Shown in pieces: positions 15,411-24,295 of a DNA stretch of 64,000 bases. The stretch lies in assembly GCF_007673775.1 (NCBI RefSeq), contig NZ_VEAF01000008.1, positions 1-64,000 on the forward strand. The letters are read 5' to 3'. Below the pieces are notes generated by a model, which did no database searches, was not told the DNA's origin, and saw nothing but the letters and a program-made list of their open reading frames with translations. Every line of letters starts with the position of its first letter. Position 1 is the first letter of the stretch. The position numbers and the translations under genes are program-made. This DNA is from Curtobacterium sp. 9128 (lineage in GTDB: Bacteria > Actinomycetota > Actinomycetes > Actinomycetales > Microbacteriaceae).

Positions 15411-16439
15411 CTACGACCGCGTGGGCGGGTAGACGTCCACCTCGTCGGGCGGCACCGTCACGTGCACCCGGTCGCCGGTCCGGAGCGCGAGCTCGGCCGC
15501 GACCGCGACGGTGACGTCGGCCACGAGGTCCTCGGTCCGGACCCGGACCAGTCCGTCCCGCGGCTCGAGCGCGACCACGCGACGCCCCGGGCCGGATCCG
15601 TCCCGGCCGACGACGGCGGCCGTCGGGTGGTGAGCGGCGAGGGCTCGCTGGCCGGGAGGCACGGTGTGGGTCCGCGACGGCAGCTCGCCGCCGCCGTCGA
15701 GCGCGATCCCCCGACCGGTCGCCGTGCCGGCGAGGAGCGCCAGACCGGAGAACGCGGCACCGAAGGCGCTGGTCGGGCGGCCGAGGACCTCGGCGGTGCT
15801 GCCCGACTCGACGACCCGTCCGCCGTCGACGACGACCACGCGGGTCGCGAGGGTGACGACCTCGATCGGGTCGTGCGTCACGAGCACGGTCGGCCGTCCG
15901 GCGATCGCGGTGGCCAGCGCGGCCCGGACGTCGTCCCGTGCCTCGACGTCGAGCGCGGAGGTCGGTTCGTCGAGCAGCAGCACCGCGGGGTCCGCGGCGA
16001 GCGCGCGGGCGATCGCGACGCGTTGCGCCTGCCCGCCGGACAGCGTCGCGGGGTGACGGTCGGCCAGGGCGACCGCGTCGACGCGTGCCAGGGCCCTGTC
16101 GGTGGCGAGCCGTGCCTCCCGTCCGCGCATGCCGGCCGCCCGCGGGCCGTAGCCGACGTTGCCGGCGACCGTCAGGTTCGGGAAGAGGTCGCCTCGCTGG
16201 GCGACCAGGCCGACGCGTCGGCGGTGCGGCGGGACCCGGCGACGTCCGTCGTCGACCGTGGTGTCGCCGATGCGCACGGAGCCGGCGTCGACGGCGAGGA
16301 GTCCGGCGACGGCCTCGACGACCGAGGACTTGCCGGCGCCGTTCGGGCCGACGAGGGCGACGCAGTCGTCCGGGCCGACCTCGACCGCGACGTCGACGTC
16401 CCGGTCGGTCAGGACGACGTGCGCGTGCAGGCCGGTCAC
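15411..16439 (-). CDS. modC: Molybdate ABC transporter ATP-binding protein
   Basis: The product has 342 residues. Walker A is GPNGAGKSS (about 31-39), the Q-loop region is [11 protein letters not shown], the signature is [15 protein letters not shown], and Walker B is [11 protein letters not shown]. The C-terminal 110 residues form the regulatory TOBE/Mop-like domain of ModC/CysA proteins ([19 protein letters not shown] segment near the end). It powers molybdate uptake with ModB and ModA. The GTG start overlaps the modB stop by four bases. It is convergent with moaD, only three bases apart. Confidence 0.93.
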   Translation of the reverse strand: MTGLHAHVVLTDRDVDVAVEVGPDDCVALVGPNGAGKSSVVEAVAGLLAVDAGSVRIGDTTVDDGRRRVPPHRRRVGLVAQRGDLFPNLTVAGNVGYGPRAAGMRGREARLATDRALARVDAVALADRHPATLSGGQAQRVAIARALAADPAVLLLDEPTSALDVEARDDVRAALATAIAGRPTVLVTHDPIEVVTLATRVVVVDGGRVVESGSTAEVLGRPTSAFGAAFSGLALLAGTATGRGIALDGGGELPSRTHTVPPGQRALAAHHPTAAVVGRDGSGPGRRVVALEPRDGLVRVRTEDLVADVTVAVAAELALRTGDRVHVTVPPDEVDVYPPTRS

Positions 16440-17236
16440 GGTGCGGCCGTCCTGGCGCCGGTGCGGACCGATGTCAGCCCGATCACGGCCACGGCGACCA
16501 CCACGAGCACCAGGGCGAGCGCGACCGCGGTGTCGGGGTCCACCTCGCGCTGCAGGTAGATCTCGAGCGGCAGTGTCCTGGTGACCCCCTGCAGGCTGCC
16601 GGCGAACGTCAGCGTGGCCCCGAACTCACCGAGTGCCCGCGCGAAGCAGAGCACCAGTCCCGAGGCGATCCCGGGCAGGGCCCGCGGCACCGTCACCGTG
16701 CAGAGCACGCGCGTCGGTCCGGCGCCGAGCGTCGCGGCGACGCGCTCGAGTCGGTCGCCGCCGGTCCGGAGCGAGCCCTCGATCGCGGACACCAGGAACG
16801 GCATCGCGACGAACGTCTGCGCCATCACGACCGCCGTGGTGGTGAAGGCGATGCGGACGCCGTGGTCTGCGAGGAACCCGCCGACCGGGCCGAGCCGTCC
16901 GAACGCCGCGAGGAGGGCGAGACCGCCGACCACGGGCGGCAGCACGAGCGGCAGCAGGACGACCGCGCGGGCGACCCCGACCCAGCGGGAGCGCACCCGC
17001 GAGAACACGACGGCGAGCGGGAAGCCGACGACGAACGCGATGCCCGTCGCGGCGGCGGCGGTGCCGACGCTGAGGGCGAGCGCGGTGAGCGAGGCGGGCG
17101 CGGTCACCAGGGCGACGAACGAGGACCAGTCGACGCGGCCGACCATCGCGAGCACCGGGACGACCACGAAGAGTCCGCCGACGACCGCCGGGACGGGCAA
17201 CCACCACGGGGCGACCGTCCGGACGTGCCGCGTCAC
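16436..17236 (-). CDS. modB: Molybdate ABC transporter permease
   Basis: The product has 266 residues from a GTG at 17236, chosen for the AGGAG ribosome site eight bases before it and its position after the modA stop. About six membrane helices are visible, with the ABC permease EAA loop in [29 protein letters not shown] sequence and an [17 protein letters not shown] segment that is typical of ModB/CysT. It forms the membrane channel for molybdate or tungstate and is coupled to modC by a GTGA overlap. Confidence 0.92.
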   Translation of the reverse strand: MTRHVRTVAPWWLPVPAVVGGLFVVVPVLAMVGRVDWSSFVALVTAPASLTALALSVGTAAAATGIAFVVGFPLAVVFSRVRSRWVGVARAVVLLPLVLPPVVGGLALLAAFGRLGPVGGFLADHGVRIAFTTTAVVMAQTFVAMPFLVSAIEGSLRTGGDRLERVAATLGAGPTRVLCTVTVPRALPGIASGLVLCFARALGEFGATLTFAGSLQGVTRTLPLEIYLQREVDPDTAVALALVLVVVAVAVIGLTSVRTGARTAAP

Positions 17237-17273
17237 GGTGCGCTCCTGGGTGCGACGCTCGCCGGTGTGCGGC

Positions 17274-18077
17274 TCACGGTGCGCCGAAGCCCGCCGCCCG
17301 CAGGACCCGCTCGCCGTCGGTCGAGCGGACGTACGCGCTGAACGCCCTCGCGAGCGCGGCGTTCGACGAGCCCTCGACCACGCCGATCGGGTACGTGTTG
17401 ACGGCGCGCTTCGAGGCGTCGAAGGCGACCCCGTCGACCTTGCCGCCGGCACCGGCGACGTCGGTGACGTAGACGAGCCCGGCGTCGGCCTGCCCCGACT
17501 CGACCTTGCCGAGCACGTCGGTCACGGACTGCTCCTCGCTGACCGGGTGCAGGGTGACGCCGGACGCCCGCTCCACCGCCGCCGTCGCGGCACCGCACGG
17601 CACGGGCGCCGCGCAGGTGACGACCTGCAGCCCGGGCGCGGTGAGGTCCCGGAGGTCGTGGACCTGCTTCGGGTTGCCCGGCGCGACGGCGATCTCGAGC
17701 ACGTTGGTGGCGAACGCGGGGCTGCCCCCGCTGATCAGGTGGGCCGAGGTGAGCTTCGTCATGTTCGGCTCGTCGGCGCTCGCGAAGACGTCCGCCGGCG
17801 CACCGTTCTGGATCTGGGTGACGAGGTCGCTCGAGCCGGCGAAGGAGAACCTGATCGTGGTGCCGGGGTGGGCGTGCTCGTAGTCGGCGCCGAGCTGCGT
17901 GAACGTCTTCTGCAGGGAGGCGGCGGCGAAGACCGTGATCGAGCCGGTCGGTCCGGCGCTGGCGCTCGGGGTCGCCGTGCTGTCGGCGGAGTCGGCGCTG
18001 CCGGTGCTGCACCCGGCGAGGCCGGCGGTCAGGGCAACGGCGGCCATGACCGCCGCGGTGGTGGTCGTGCGGCGCAT
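17274..18077 (-). CDS. modA: Molybdate-binding lipoprotein
   Basis: The product has 267 residues from the ATG at 18077, with GAGGAG upstream. It has a lipoprotein signal with lipobox LAGC near residue 23. The mature part begins with [11 protein letters not shown] and contains [11 protein letters not shown] and [13 protein letters not shown], which are the oxyanion-binding segments of ModA. It captures molybdate outside the cell and hands it to ModB. Gene order modA-modB-modC is the usual one, with 37 bases between modA and modB. Confidence 0.94.
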   Translation of the reverse strand: MRRTTTTAAVMAAVALTAGLAGCSTGSADSADSTATPSASAGPTGSITVFAAASLQKTFTQLGADYEHAHPGTTIRFSFAGSSDLVTQIQNGAPADVFASADEPNMTKLTSAHLISGGSPAFATNVLEIAVAPGNPKQVHDLRDLTAPGLQVVTCAAPVPCGAATAAVERASGVTLHPVSEEQSVTDVLGKVESGQADAGLVYVTDVAGAGGKVDGVAFDASKRAVNTYPIGVVEGSSNAALARAFSAYVRSTDGERVLRAAGFGAP

Positions 18078-18133
18078 CGGGGCTCCTCGGTCGGTCGATC
18101 CGCTCCCGCGGTCGTCTGGTCCGCTCCTGCGGA

Positions 18134-19222
18134 TCAGTCGTCCGAGTGTAGCCGCAGATGCGCCTGCTCGATGGGCAGGCCCTCCCGCTCCCAGGCCTGC
18201 ATGCCGCCGTCGAGGACCACCGTCGGACGGGGTGTCGTCGCGGCCCACGCGATCGCGCGGGGTCCTCGTGCGCACACCACGACCACGGGCGTGGTGTCGT
18301 CGGGGAGGTCCTCCGGAGCGACGGCCCCGGGGACGACCCCTGCCCGGCGCTCCTCCGGCGTCCGGACGTCGACGACCACGACGGCGTCCGCGGGGTCGGC
18401 CACCCGCGCGGCGAGTGCCGCCGGTGCGATGCGGCCCGCGGTGTCCGGCACCGCCGCAGGGTCCGGTCGGCGGGACGCCGGCCCGCGCCGCAGCGGGCTC
18501 TCCGTCCAGCGCCACCGACGGGCGTCCACGCTGAGGACGCGACCGAGCAGCGGCTCCCCGAGGCCGGCCACGAGGGCGGTGACCTGTGCCGCCATCACCG
18601 AGCCCACGGCACCGCAGAGCGCCGGCAGGACCCCGTCGACCGCACACGATCCCTCGTCCGGGCGCACCTCGGGGTGCAGGTCGTGGAAGTCCACCACGCG
18701 GTCGTCGAACACCGCGACCTGTCCGTCGTAGCCGAGCACCGTGCCCCAGACGAACGGCACACGGCGCTCGGCACACGCGTCCGAGACGGCCCGGGTGACG
18801 ACGACCGAGTCCGCCGCGTCGACGACGACGTCGTGTCCGGCGACGAGATCCGGGCGGAATGCGCCCACGACCGCCACGACTTCACACTCCGGGTCGACGG
18901 CGCGGGCCCGGGCAGCGGCGACCTCGGCCTTCGCGGCACCGATGTCCGCGGTGCCGAAGAGGGTCTGTCGGGCGAGGTTCGAGGCGTCCACCACGTCGGG
19001 GTCGACGATCGTCAGCCGCGCGATGCCGCTCCCCGCCAGGTAGGCGACCACGGGGGCACCGAGGCCACCGGCGCCGACGACGAGCACGCGGGCCGCGGCG
19101 AGCCGACCGAGTGTGGCCTCGCCGCCGGCGTCGAGCGCGGCGGTCCGGGAACCGAGCCGGCGTCGACCTGGCGAGACGGGCGACACGGGTGCAGGAGCGT
19201 CCGTCGGGTCAGTCGTCGACAT
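18134..19222 (-). CDS. moeB: MoeB-like adenylyltransferase with C-terminal rhodanese domain
   Basis: The product has 362 residues. Residues 25-250 are a ThiF/MoeB adenylation domain: VLVVGAGGLGAPVVAYLAGSG for nucleotide binding, then VDPDVVDASNLARQ. Residues 260-362 are a rhodanese domain with active-site Cys in VVVCARGPRA. It activates MoaD by adenylation and supplies sulfur. An oddity: the two CxxC zinc motifs of typical MoeB proteins are not seen; where LxRDPxCPxCG is usual the sequence reads LRRGPASRRPDP. The gene overlaps the Mop-type gene by 14 bases and precedes modA. Confidence 0.85.
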   Translation of the reverse strand: MSTTDPTDAPAPVSPVSPGRRRLGSRTAALDAGGEATLGRLAAARVLVVGAGGLGAPVVAYLAGSGIARLTIVDPDVVDASNLARQTLFGTADIGAAKAEVAAARARAVDPECEVVAVVGAFRPDLVAGHDVVVDAADSVVVTRAVSDACAERRVPFVWGTVLGYDGQVAVFDDRVVDFHDLHPEVRPDEGSCAVDGVLPALCGAVGSVMAAQVTALVAGLGEPLLGRVLSVDARRWRWTESPLRRGPASRRPDPAAVPDTAGRIAPAALAARVADPADAVVVVDVRTPEERRAGVVPGAVAPEDLPDDTTPVVVVCARGPRAIAWAATTPRPTVVLDGGMQAWEREGLPIEQAHLRLHSDD

Positions 19223-19616
19223 CGGGCGTCTCCACCGTCACCATCGTCGCCTTCACCGAGGCCACCGCCACCGAACCGACCTCGAGCCCCAGGTCGCGGA
19301 CGGCCTCGGCGCTCATCAGGGAGACCACACGGTGTGGGCCGCACTGCAGCTCCACCTGGGCCATCACGGTGTCGACGACGAGGTCCGTGACGATGCCGAC
19401 GAAGCGGTTCCGCGCCGAGCTCCTGGTCGAGCCCGCCGGGTCGGGGAGCGTCGCGCCCTGCCCCTTCGCGTGCGTGGCGAGTTCGCGGCCGTCCACGACC
19501 GCACGGCCGCCGTCGTCGACGAAGCGGGTGAAGGTCCCGTTCTCGACGAGTCGGCGCACCGTGTCGTCGCTCACGCCGAGGTACCGGGCGGCATCCCTGA
19601 TCCGCAGACGACTCAT
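19209..19616 (-). CDS. Helix-turn-helix protein with molybdate-binding (Mop/TOBE) domain
   Basis: The product has 135 residues. Residues 1-55 are a MerR/excisionase-type DNA-binding domain (RIRDAARYLGVSDDTVRRLVENG). Residues 66-130 are a single Mop/TOBE domain (RNRFVGIVTDLVVDTVMAQVELQCGPHRVVSLMS), which binds molybdate or tungstate. It is likely a small molybdate-responsive regulator or storage protein of the kind found beside actinobacterial modABC genes. It is first in the operon with moeB and modABC, so it may set their level. Confidence 0.88.
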   Translation of the reverse strand: MSRLRIRDAARYLGVSDDTVRRLVENGTFTRFVDDGGRAVVDGRELATHAKGQGATLPDPAGSTRSSARNRFVGIVTDLVVDTVMAQVELQCGPHRVVSLMSAEAVRDLGLEVGSVAVASVKATMVTVETPDVDD

Positions 19617-19622
19617 CCCCGC

Positions 19623-19628
19623 ATGCTA
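19623..19628 (-). promoter_or_regulatory. -10 box for the Mop-moeB-modABC operon
   Basis: TAGCAT on the minus strand is six bases before the ATG at 19616, giving a leaderless transcript. No molybdate-responsive palindrome was recognised upstream. Confidence 0.55.
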
Positions 19629-19731
19629 GCCGCCGGAGCGCTCCCGGCCCTTCCTGTGAGAGCTCCCACACCGCATCTGAAATCCACAGCCGGAAGGCGC
19701 GGTTCTCGGGGTCTCGTCCAGGGGACGACGC

Positions 19732-19737
19732 TACCGT
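19732..19737 (+). promoter_or_regulatory. -10 box for leaderless GT39 gene
   Basis: TACCGT precedes the GTG at 19745 by seven bases. The 128-base gap to the divergent Mop-type gene shows no other structure. Confidence 0.55.
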
Positions 19738-19744
19738 CGAGGCC

Positions 19745-21418
19745 GTGAGTTCCCCCCGCACCGGCAGCATCCGGGTACCAGGTCCGATCGGGACCCCCGT
19801 CGGGACACCCGCGGTCCGGACCCGGCTGCGCGGTGCCGCGGGCGTCGTCGGCCTGTCGGTCGTCCGCACCCCCGAGCTGACCATCGGTGCGGTCGGGACA
19901 CTGACCGCGGCCGCGTTCGCGTGGGTGCCGTCGCTCTGGTACGACGAGGGCGCGACCGTCACGAGCGCCCAGCGCTCCTGGCCGCAGCTCTGGGCGGAGC
20001 TGCACACCGTCGACGCCGTGCACGGCCTGTACTACGCGCTCATGCACCTCTGGTTCTGGCTCGTCGGCTACACCCCGTTCACGCTCCGCTTCCCGAGCGC
20101 CCTGGCCATCGGTGTCGCGGCCGGGCTCGTGGTGGCCCTCGGCCGGCGACTCGGTGGTCGTCGGCTCGGCATCGTCGCCGGACTCGTCTTCATCGCGCTC
20201 CCCCGCGTGCAGTGGGCAGGCAGCGAGGGACGACCGTACGCGACGGTCACCGCACTCTCGGTCTGCCTCACGCTGGTCGGCCTCACCGCGGTCCGGCGCA
20301 CCCGCACCGGTGGCAGGCACGCCGTGCAGTGGTGGGTCGCGTACGGGGCACTCGCTGCCCTCGCGGTGACCTTCAACGTCTACCTCGCGCTCGCCGTCGT
20401 CGCCCACGCGGTCGTCCTGGCCTGGACCGTCTGGGTCCGACGGGCCGACCAGCGTCGTACGGCGCTCAGCACGCGTGGGGTCGGGTCGACGGCTCCCATG
20501 GTGTCGCGGACCGCCCTCGTCCGCTGGGCGATCGCCGCGGTCGCTGCGGCCGTCGTGGTCTCCCCCGTCGTGCTCGAGGTCGCGTCGCAGTCCCGGCAGG
20601 TCGCATGGATCTCCGGCATCACCTCACGCACGGCGGCGCAGGTGTTCGCCACGGCGTGGTTCGGCGGCCTGAACTGGTACGCCACGATCGCCTGGCTGCT
20701 GATCGCCGTCGGCGTGGTCGTCGCGCTCGTCCGGGTGCGCCGGGGCTCTCCCACCGTCCGCGACCTGTCCCGTGCACAAGCAGTCCGCGTCGCGCTCCCC
20801 CTCGCGCTCGTGCCCACCGGGCTCCTCGTCGGCGCGACGGCGCTCGGTGAACACCTGTACTCCCCGAAGTACGCGAGCCTCAGCCTGCCCTTCGTCGCGC
20901 TCCTCATCGCCGTCGCGCTCACCCTGCTTCGGCCGAAGGTGCTGCTCGCCGCCGCCGTCGCCGCGGTCATGGTGCTCTCCGTCCCCTCGGCGTTCGACGT
21001 CAAGACGCCGCAGGCGAAGCAGGACTCGACGTGGGCGAACGCCGCATCGATCATCGCCAGCGTCCGGGACGCCCACCCGGACGCCGACGAGGGCGTCGTG
21101 TTCGGCAGCGTGTACCGGCACCCGACGACCACCGCGGACATCATCCGGATCTCCTACCCCTGGGCGTTCACCGGGATGACCGACCTCGCGGTCGAGCAGA
21201 ACGGCGCGGAGTCGGGCGTGCTCTGGAACCAGAACGGCGACCTCGCCACGACGATCCCCGCGCGGCTCGGCGACATCGACACCGTGTGGTTCGTCGGCGG
21301 ACCGTCCCGGAACACGGAGCCGGAGGTCGCCTCCGTCCTCGGCGAGCACGGGTTCACCGCGGCGCAGCACTGGCGCACCGGCAAGGTGCTGCTGACGGAG
21401 TACGTCCGCGCCTCCTGA
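19745..21418 (+). CDS. GT39-type membrane glycosyltransferase
   Basis: The product has 557 residues with about eleven hydrophobic segments. After a 45-residue N-terminal stretch comes SLWYDEGATVTSAQ, the Asp-Glu motif in the first outer loop that is characteristic of GT39/ArnT-like enzymes, then LHTVDAVHGLYYALMHL. The C-terminal 130 residues are a soluble outer domain. It likely moves a sugar from a polyprenyl phosphate carrier to a lipid, polymer or protein. It stands alone, followed by an acetyltransferase 53 bases later. Confidence 0.82.
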   Translation: MSSPRTGSIRVPGPIGTPVGTPAVRTRLRGAAGVVGLSVVRTPELTIGAVGTLTAAAFAWVPSLWYDEGATVTSAQRSWPQLWAELHTVDAVHGLYYALMHLWFWLVGYTPFTLRFPSALAIGVAAGLVVALGRRLGGRRLGIVAGLVFIALPRVQWAGSEGRPYATVTALSVCLTLVGLTAVRRTRTGGRHAVQWWVAYGALAALAVTFNVYLALAVVAHAVVLAWTVWVRRADQRRTALSTRGVGSTAPMVSRTALVRWAIAAVAAAVVVSPVVLEVASQSRQVAWISGITSRTAAQVFATAWFGGLNWYATIAWLLIAVGVVVALVRVRRGSPTVRDLSRAQAVRVALPLALVPTGLLVGATALGEHLYSPKYASLSLPFVALLIAVALTLLRPKVLLAAAVAAVMVLSVPSAFDVKTPQAKQDSTWANAASIIASVRDAHPDADEGVVFGSVYRHPTTTADIIRISYPWAFTGMTDLAVEQNGAESGVLWNQNGDLATTIPARLGDIDTVWFVGGPSRNTEPEVASVLGEHGFTAAQHWRTGKVLLTEYVRAS

Positions 21419-21471
21419 CCGCGGAGCGCGACGTCCCCACCGGGTGACCGGCGGTGTGGGATGCTGCGGGG

Positions 21472-21987
21472 ATGCGCCACGACGTCCGCCCGATCGTCCC
21501 GTCCGACGCGGAGCGGCTCGCCGACCTGCTCGTGCAGAACCGGGACTACCTGGCCCCCTGGGACCCGGTCCGACCGGAGAGCTTCTTCACCACCGACGGG
21601 CAGCGCGCGGAGATCCTCGCGTGCATCCGACGCCGGGAACGCGGGCAGATGCTGCCGCTCGTGATCACCACCGACGACGTCGTGGTGGGTCGGCTCAACG
21701 TCAACTCGATCGTGCAGGGCGCGTTCCAGTCGGGGACGCTCGGGTACTGGGTGTCGGAGGACGCCGCGGGGCACGGTGCCGCCACCGCCGCCGTGGGGCG
21801 CACGGTCCGTCTCGCCTTCGACCAGCTCAGACTGCACCGTGTCGAGGCGGGGACGCTGCCGCACAACGAGCGGTCGCAGCGGGTGCTCGAGAAGAACGGG
21901 TTCGAGCGGTACGGCTACGCGCCGCGGTACCTCAGGATCGCCGGTCGGTGGCAGGACCACGTCCTGTTCCAGCGCCTGGCGGACTGA
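21472..21987 (+). CDS. GNAT family N-acetyltransferase (RimJ/RimL-like)
   Basis: The product has 171 residues from MRHDVRPIVPSDAERL; a GTG 18 bases upstream is an alternative start. The RimJ/RimL pattern is clear: LGYWVSEDAAGHGAATAAVG for acetyl-CoA binding, then RLHRVEAGTLPHNERSQRVLEKNGF. It transfers an acetyl group to a protein N-terminus or a small amine. The target is unknown. Confidence 0.88.
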   Translation: MRHDVRPIVPSDAERLADLLVQNRDYLAPWDPVRPESFFTTDGQRAEILACIRRRERGQMLPLVITTDDVVVGRLNVNSIVQGAFQSGTLGYWVSEDAAGHGAATAAVGRTVRLAFDQLRLHRVEAGTLPHNERSQRVLEKNGFERYGYAPRYLRIAGRWQDHVLFQRLAD

Positions 21988-22018
21988 CCGCAGACGCATC
22001 GACGTCGCACCACCCGGG

Positions 22019-22051
22019 CACTGACCCCGGCGCCTCGGCGTCGGCTCAGTG
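22019..22051. terminator. Two-way hairpin between acetyltransferase and ispE genes
   Basis: CACTGA (22019-22024) and TCAGTG (22046-22051) bracket GC-rich inner arms and can form a hairpin between two convergent genes. The repeated CACCACCCGGGCAC at 22008 and 22051 flanks it. The ispE stop lies in the right arm. Confidence 0.45.
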
Positions 22052-22978
22052 CACCACCCGGGCACCGTGGACGGGACCGTTCGCGCGGACCGCGACCATG
22101 CCGACGGCGCTCAGCGCGACCTGGACCTCGAGCGCGGTGTCGGTGTCGGCGACCAGGAAGGCCACCGTCGGGCCGCTGCCGGACACGATGCCCGCGAGCG
22201 CGCCGGACTTCTCCCCGAGCTCGAGCGTCTTCGCGAGCGCCGGCTGCAGGCGCATCGCCGGGGCCTGCAGGTCGTTGTGCAGGCAGTCGGCCAGCAGGTC
22301 TGGGTCGCCGGCGCGCAGGGCCTGCAGCACGTTCGCGTCGACCACGGGCGTCGAGGGTGCCGGGGCGATGTCGGCCCGGTAGCGCTCACGGTGCTCGTCG
22401 AGCGCGCGGTAGACGGCCGGCGTGGAGAGCCCGTCGTCGCTGAGCCCGAGGACCCAGTGGAAGTCACCCTTCGCCAACGCCGGACTGAGCTCGTCGCCCC
22501 GGCCGGTACCGACCGCGGTGCCGCCGGCGAACGCGAACGGCACGTCCGCACCGAGCTCCGCCGCGAGCCGCAGCAGTTCGTCGCGGCCGAGCGCCGTGCC
22601 CCACAGGGTGTCGACGGCGAGGAGCGTCGCAGCCGCGTCCGCGGACCCGCCGCCCATGCCGCCGGCGACCGGGACGCGCTTCTCGATCGTCAGACGGGCA
22701 CCGCCTCGGTATCCGGCCGCCTCGGCGACGAGCCGCGCCGCGCGCACCGCCAGGTTCGAGTCGTCCACCGGTACCGCGCTGGTGTCGATCGGGCCAGTGA
22801 AGGTCACCGAGACGTCGTCAGCGTGCTCGGCGACGACGTCCTCGAACAGCGACACCGCCTGGTACGCCGTGGCGACGTCGTGGTAGCCGTCGTCCTGCAG
22901 CGCACCGACCGACAGGAACACGTTGATCTTGCCGGGAGCGCGCGTCCGCACGCGGGTCGGTGCGGCCAGCGAGGTCAT
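22046..22978 (-). CDS. ispE: 4-diphosphocytidyl-2-C-methyl-D-erythritol kinase
   Basis: The product has 310 residues. It has the GHMP kinase pattern: [12 protein letters not shown] at the start, the ATP loop [16 protein letters not shown] at about 103-118, and the C-terminal ASGSGPT-like motif [12 protein letters not shown]. It phosphorylates CDP-methylerythritol in the non-mevalonate route to isoprenoids. In many actinobacteria it follows rsmA, but here rsmA is about 7 kb away. The ATG has TAGGTT six bases upstream. Confidence 0.95.
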   Translation of the reverse strand: MTSLAAPTRVRTRAPGKINVFLSVGALQDDGYHDVATAYQAVSLFEDVVAEHADDVSVTFTGPIDTSAVPVDDSNLAVRAARLVAEAAGYRGGARLTIEKRVPVAGGMGGGSADAAATLLAVDTLWGTALGRDELLRLAAELGADVPFAFAGGTAVGTGRGDELSPALAKGDFHWVLGLSDDGLSTPAVYRALDEHRERYRADIAPAPSTPVVDANVLQALRAGDPDLLADCLHNDLQAPAMRLQPALAKTLELGEKSGALAGIVSGSGPTVAFLVADTDTALEVQVALSAVGMVAVRANGPVHGARVVH

Positions 22979-22984
22979 GCGACC

Positions 22985-22990
22985 AACCTA
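22985..22990 (-). promoter_or_regulatory. -10 box for leaderless ispE transcript
   Basis: TAGGTT on the minus strand is six bases before the ATG at 22978 and overlaps the end of metY at 22988. Confidence 0.55.
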
Positions 22991-24295
22991 TCCCGCGCGC
23001 GCTGCGCTGAAACCACGCTCCAGGTCGGCCAGGATGTCGTCCGGGTGCTCCAGGCCGATCGACAGCCGGATCAGCCCTTCGCCGACACCGGATGCGGCTC
23101 GTTCGTCCGGGGTCATCTGCACGTGCGTCGTCGACGCGGGGTGCACGACGAGCGAGCGCACGTCGCCGATGTTCGACACGTGGTCGAACAGCTCGAGGGC
23201 GTCGACGAACCGCCGCCCTGCGGCCACACCGCCGGCCAGGTCGAACGCCAGCACCGCCGACGGCCCCTTCGGGACGTAGCGCTGCTGCAGGTGGTGCCAC
23301 GGCGAGCTCGGCAGGCCCGCGTAGTGCACGTGTTCCACCTGGTCGTGGGCGTCGAGCCAAGCGGCCACCGTGGCCGCGTTCGCCACGTGCCGGTCCATGC
23401 GGAGCGAGAGGGTCTGGATGCCCTGCAACACCAGGAAGGCGGTGAACGGTGCGATGGCCGGCCCGAGGTCCGCGGACAGCTTGGACCGGGTGCGCTGGAT
23501 GAAGGCGCGCGGGCCGAACTTCTCCGTGAAGGCGGTCCCCGCGAAGCCCGAGTGCTCGACGGTGGTCAGCTGCGGGTACTTGTCCGGGTACGCGGCCCAG
23601 TCGAAGTTCCCGCTGTCGACGATCAGCCCCGCGATGGCGCTGCCGTGTCCGGCGAGGTACTTCGTCGCCGAGTGCACGACGATGTCCGCACCGTGCTCGA
23701 TCGGGCGGACCAGGTACGGCGTCGCGATCGTGTTGTCGACGATCAGCGGCACGCCGGCGTCGTGTGCGACCCCGGCGACCCCGGCGAAGTCGAGGACGTC
23801 GCCACGCGGGTTCGGGATCGACTCCCCGAAGAACGCGCGGGTCTCAGGACGGACCGCCGCGGCCCACTCGGCCAGGTTGGTCGGGTCCTGCACGAAGGTG
23901 AACGTGATCCCGAGGTCACGGAGCGTGGACGCGAACAGCGTGTAGGTCGCGCCGTACAGCGACGCGCTCGCGACGAGGTGATCGCCGGCCCGGGCGAGGC
24001 CGAGGACCGCGAGCGTCGTGGCCGCCTGCCCGGACGCCAGCGCGAGCGCGCCGACGCCTCCTTCGAGGTCGGCGATCCGCCGCTCGAGTGCCGCCGCGGA
24101 CGGGTTGTTCACCCGCGAGTACGTGTGGCCGGGTGCGTCGAGCAGGAAGCGCTCGGCGGCGTCCTCGGCCGACGGGTAGACGAACGCGGCCGTCTGCGCG
24201 ATCGGCGGCACGTTCGCACCCCAGCCGGGGTCGGCCTTGTAGCCGGCCCGGATCTGCCGGGTCTCGAAGTGCCAGCCGTCCTCGGGAGCGGCCAT
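22988..24295 (-). CDS. metY: O-acetylhomoserine aminocarboxypropyltransferase (sulfhydrylase)
   Basis: The product has 435 residues, the length expected for MetY rather than the shorter MetB. The PLP enzyme pattern is complete: YSRVNNPSAAALERRIADLEGG, ASGQAATTLAV, the lysine that binds PLP in VVHSATKYLAGHGSAI, and the C-terminal VVHPASTTHVQM with LIRLSIGLEHPDDI. It makes homocysteine from O-acetylhomoserine and sulfide. Its ATG overlaps the stop of the LLM monooxygenase gene in a TGATG junction, so the two are coupled: sulfide from desulfonation could be used directly. Confidence 0.93.
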   Translation of the reverse strand: MAAPEDGWHFETRQIRAGYKADPGWGANVPPIAQTAAFVYPSAEDAAERFLLDAPGHTYSRVNNPSAAALERRIADLEGGVGALALASGQAATTLAVLGLARAGDHLVASASLYGATYTLFASTLRDLGITFTFVQDPTNLAEWAAAVRPETRAFFGESIPNPRGDVLDFAGVAGVAHDAGVPLIVDNTIATPYLVRPIEHGADIVVHSATKYLAGHGSAIAGLIVDSGNFDWAAYPDKYPQLTTVEHSGFAGTAFTEKFGPRAFIQRTRSKLSADLGPAIAPFTAFLVLQGIQTLSLRMDRHVANAATVAAWLDAHDQVEHVHYAGLPSSPWHHLQQRYVPKGPSAVLAFDLAGGVAAGRRFVDALELFDHVSNIGDVRSLVVHPASTTHVQMTPDERAASGVGEGLIRLSIGLEHPDDILADLERGFSAARAG

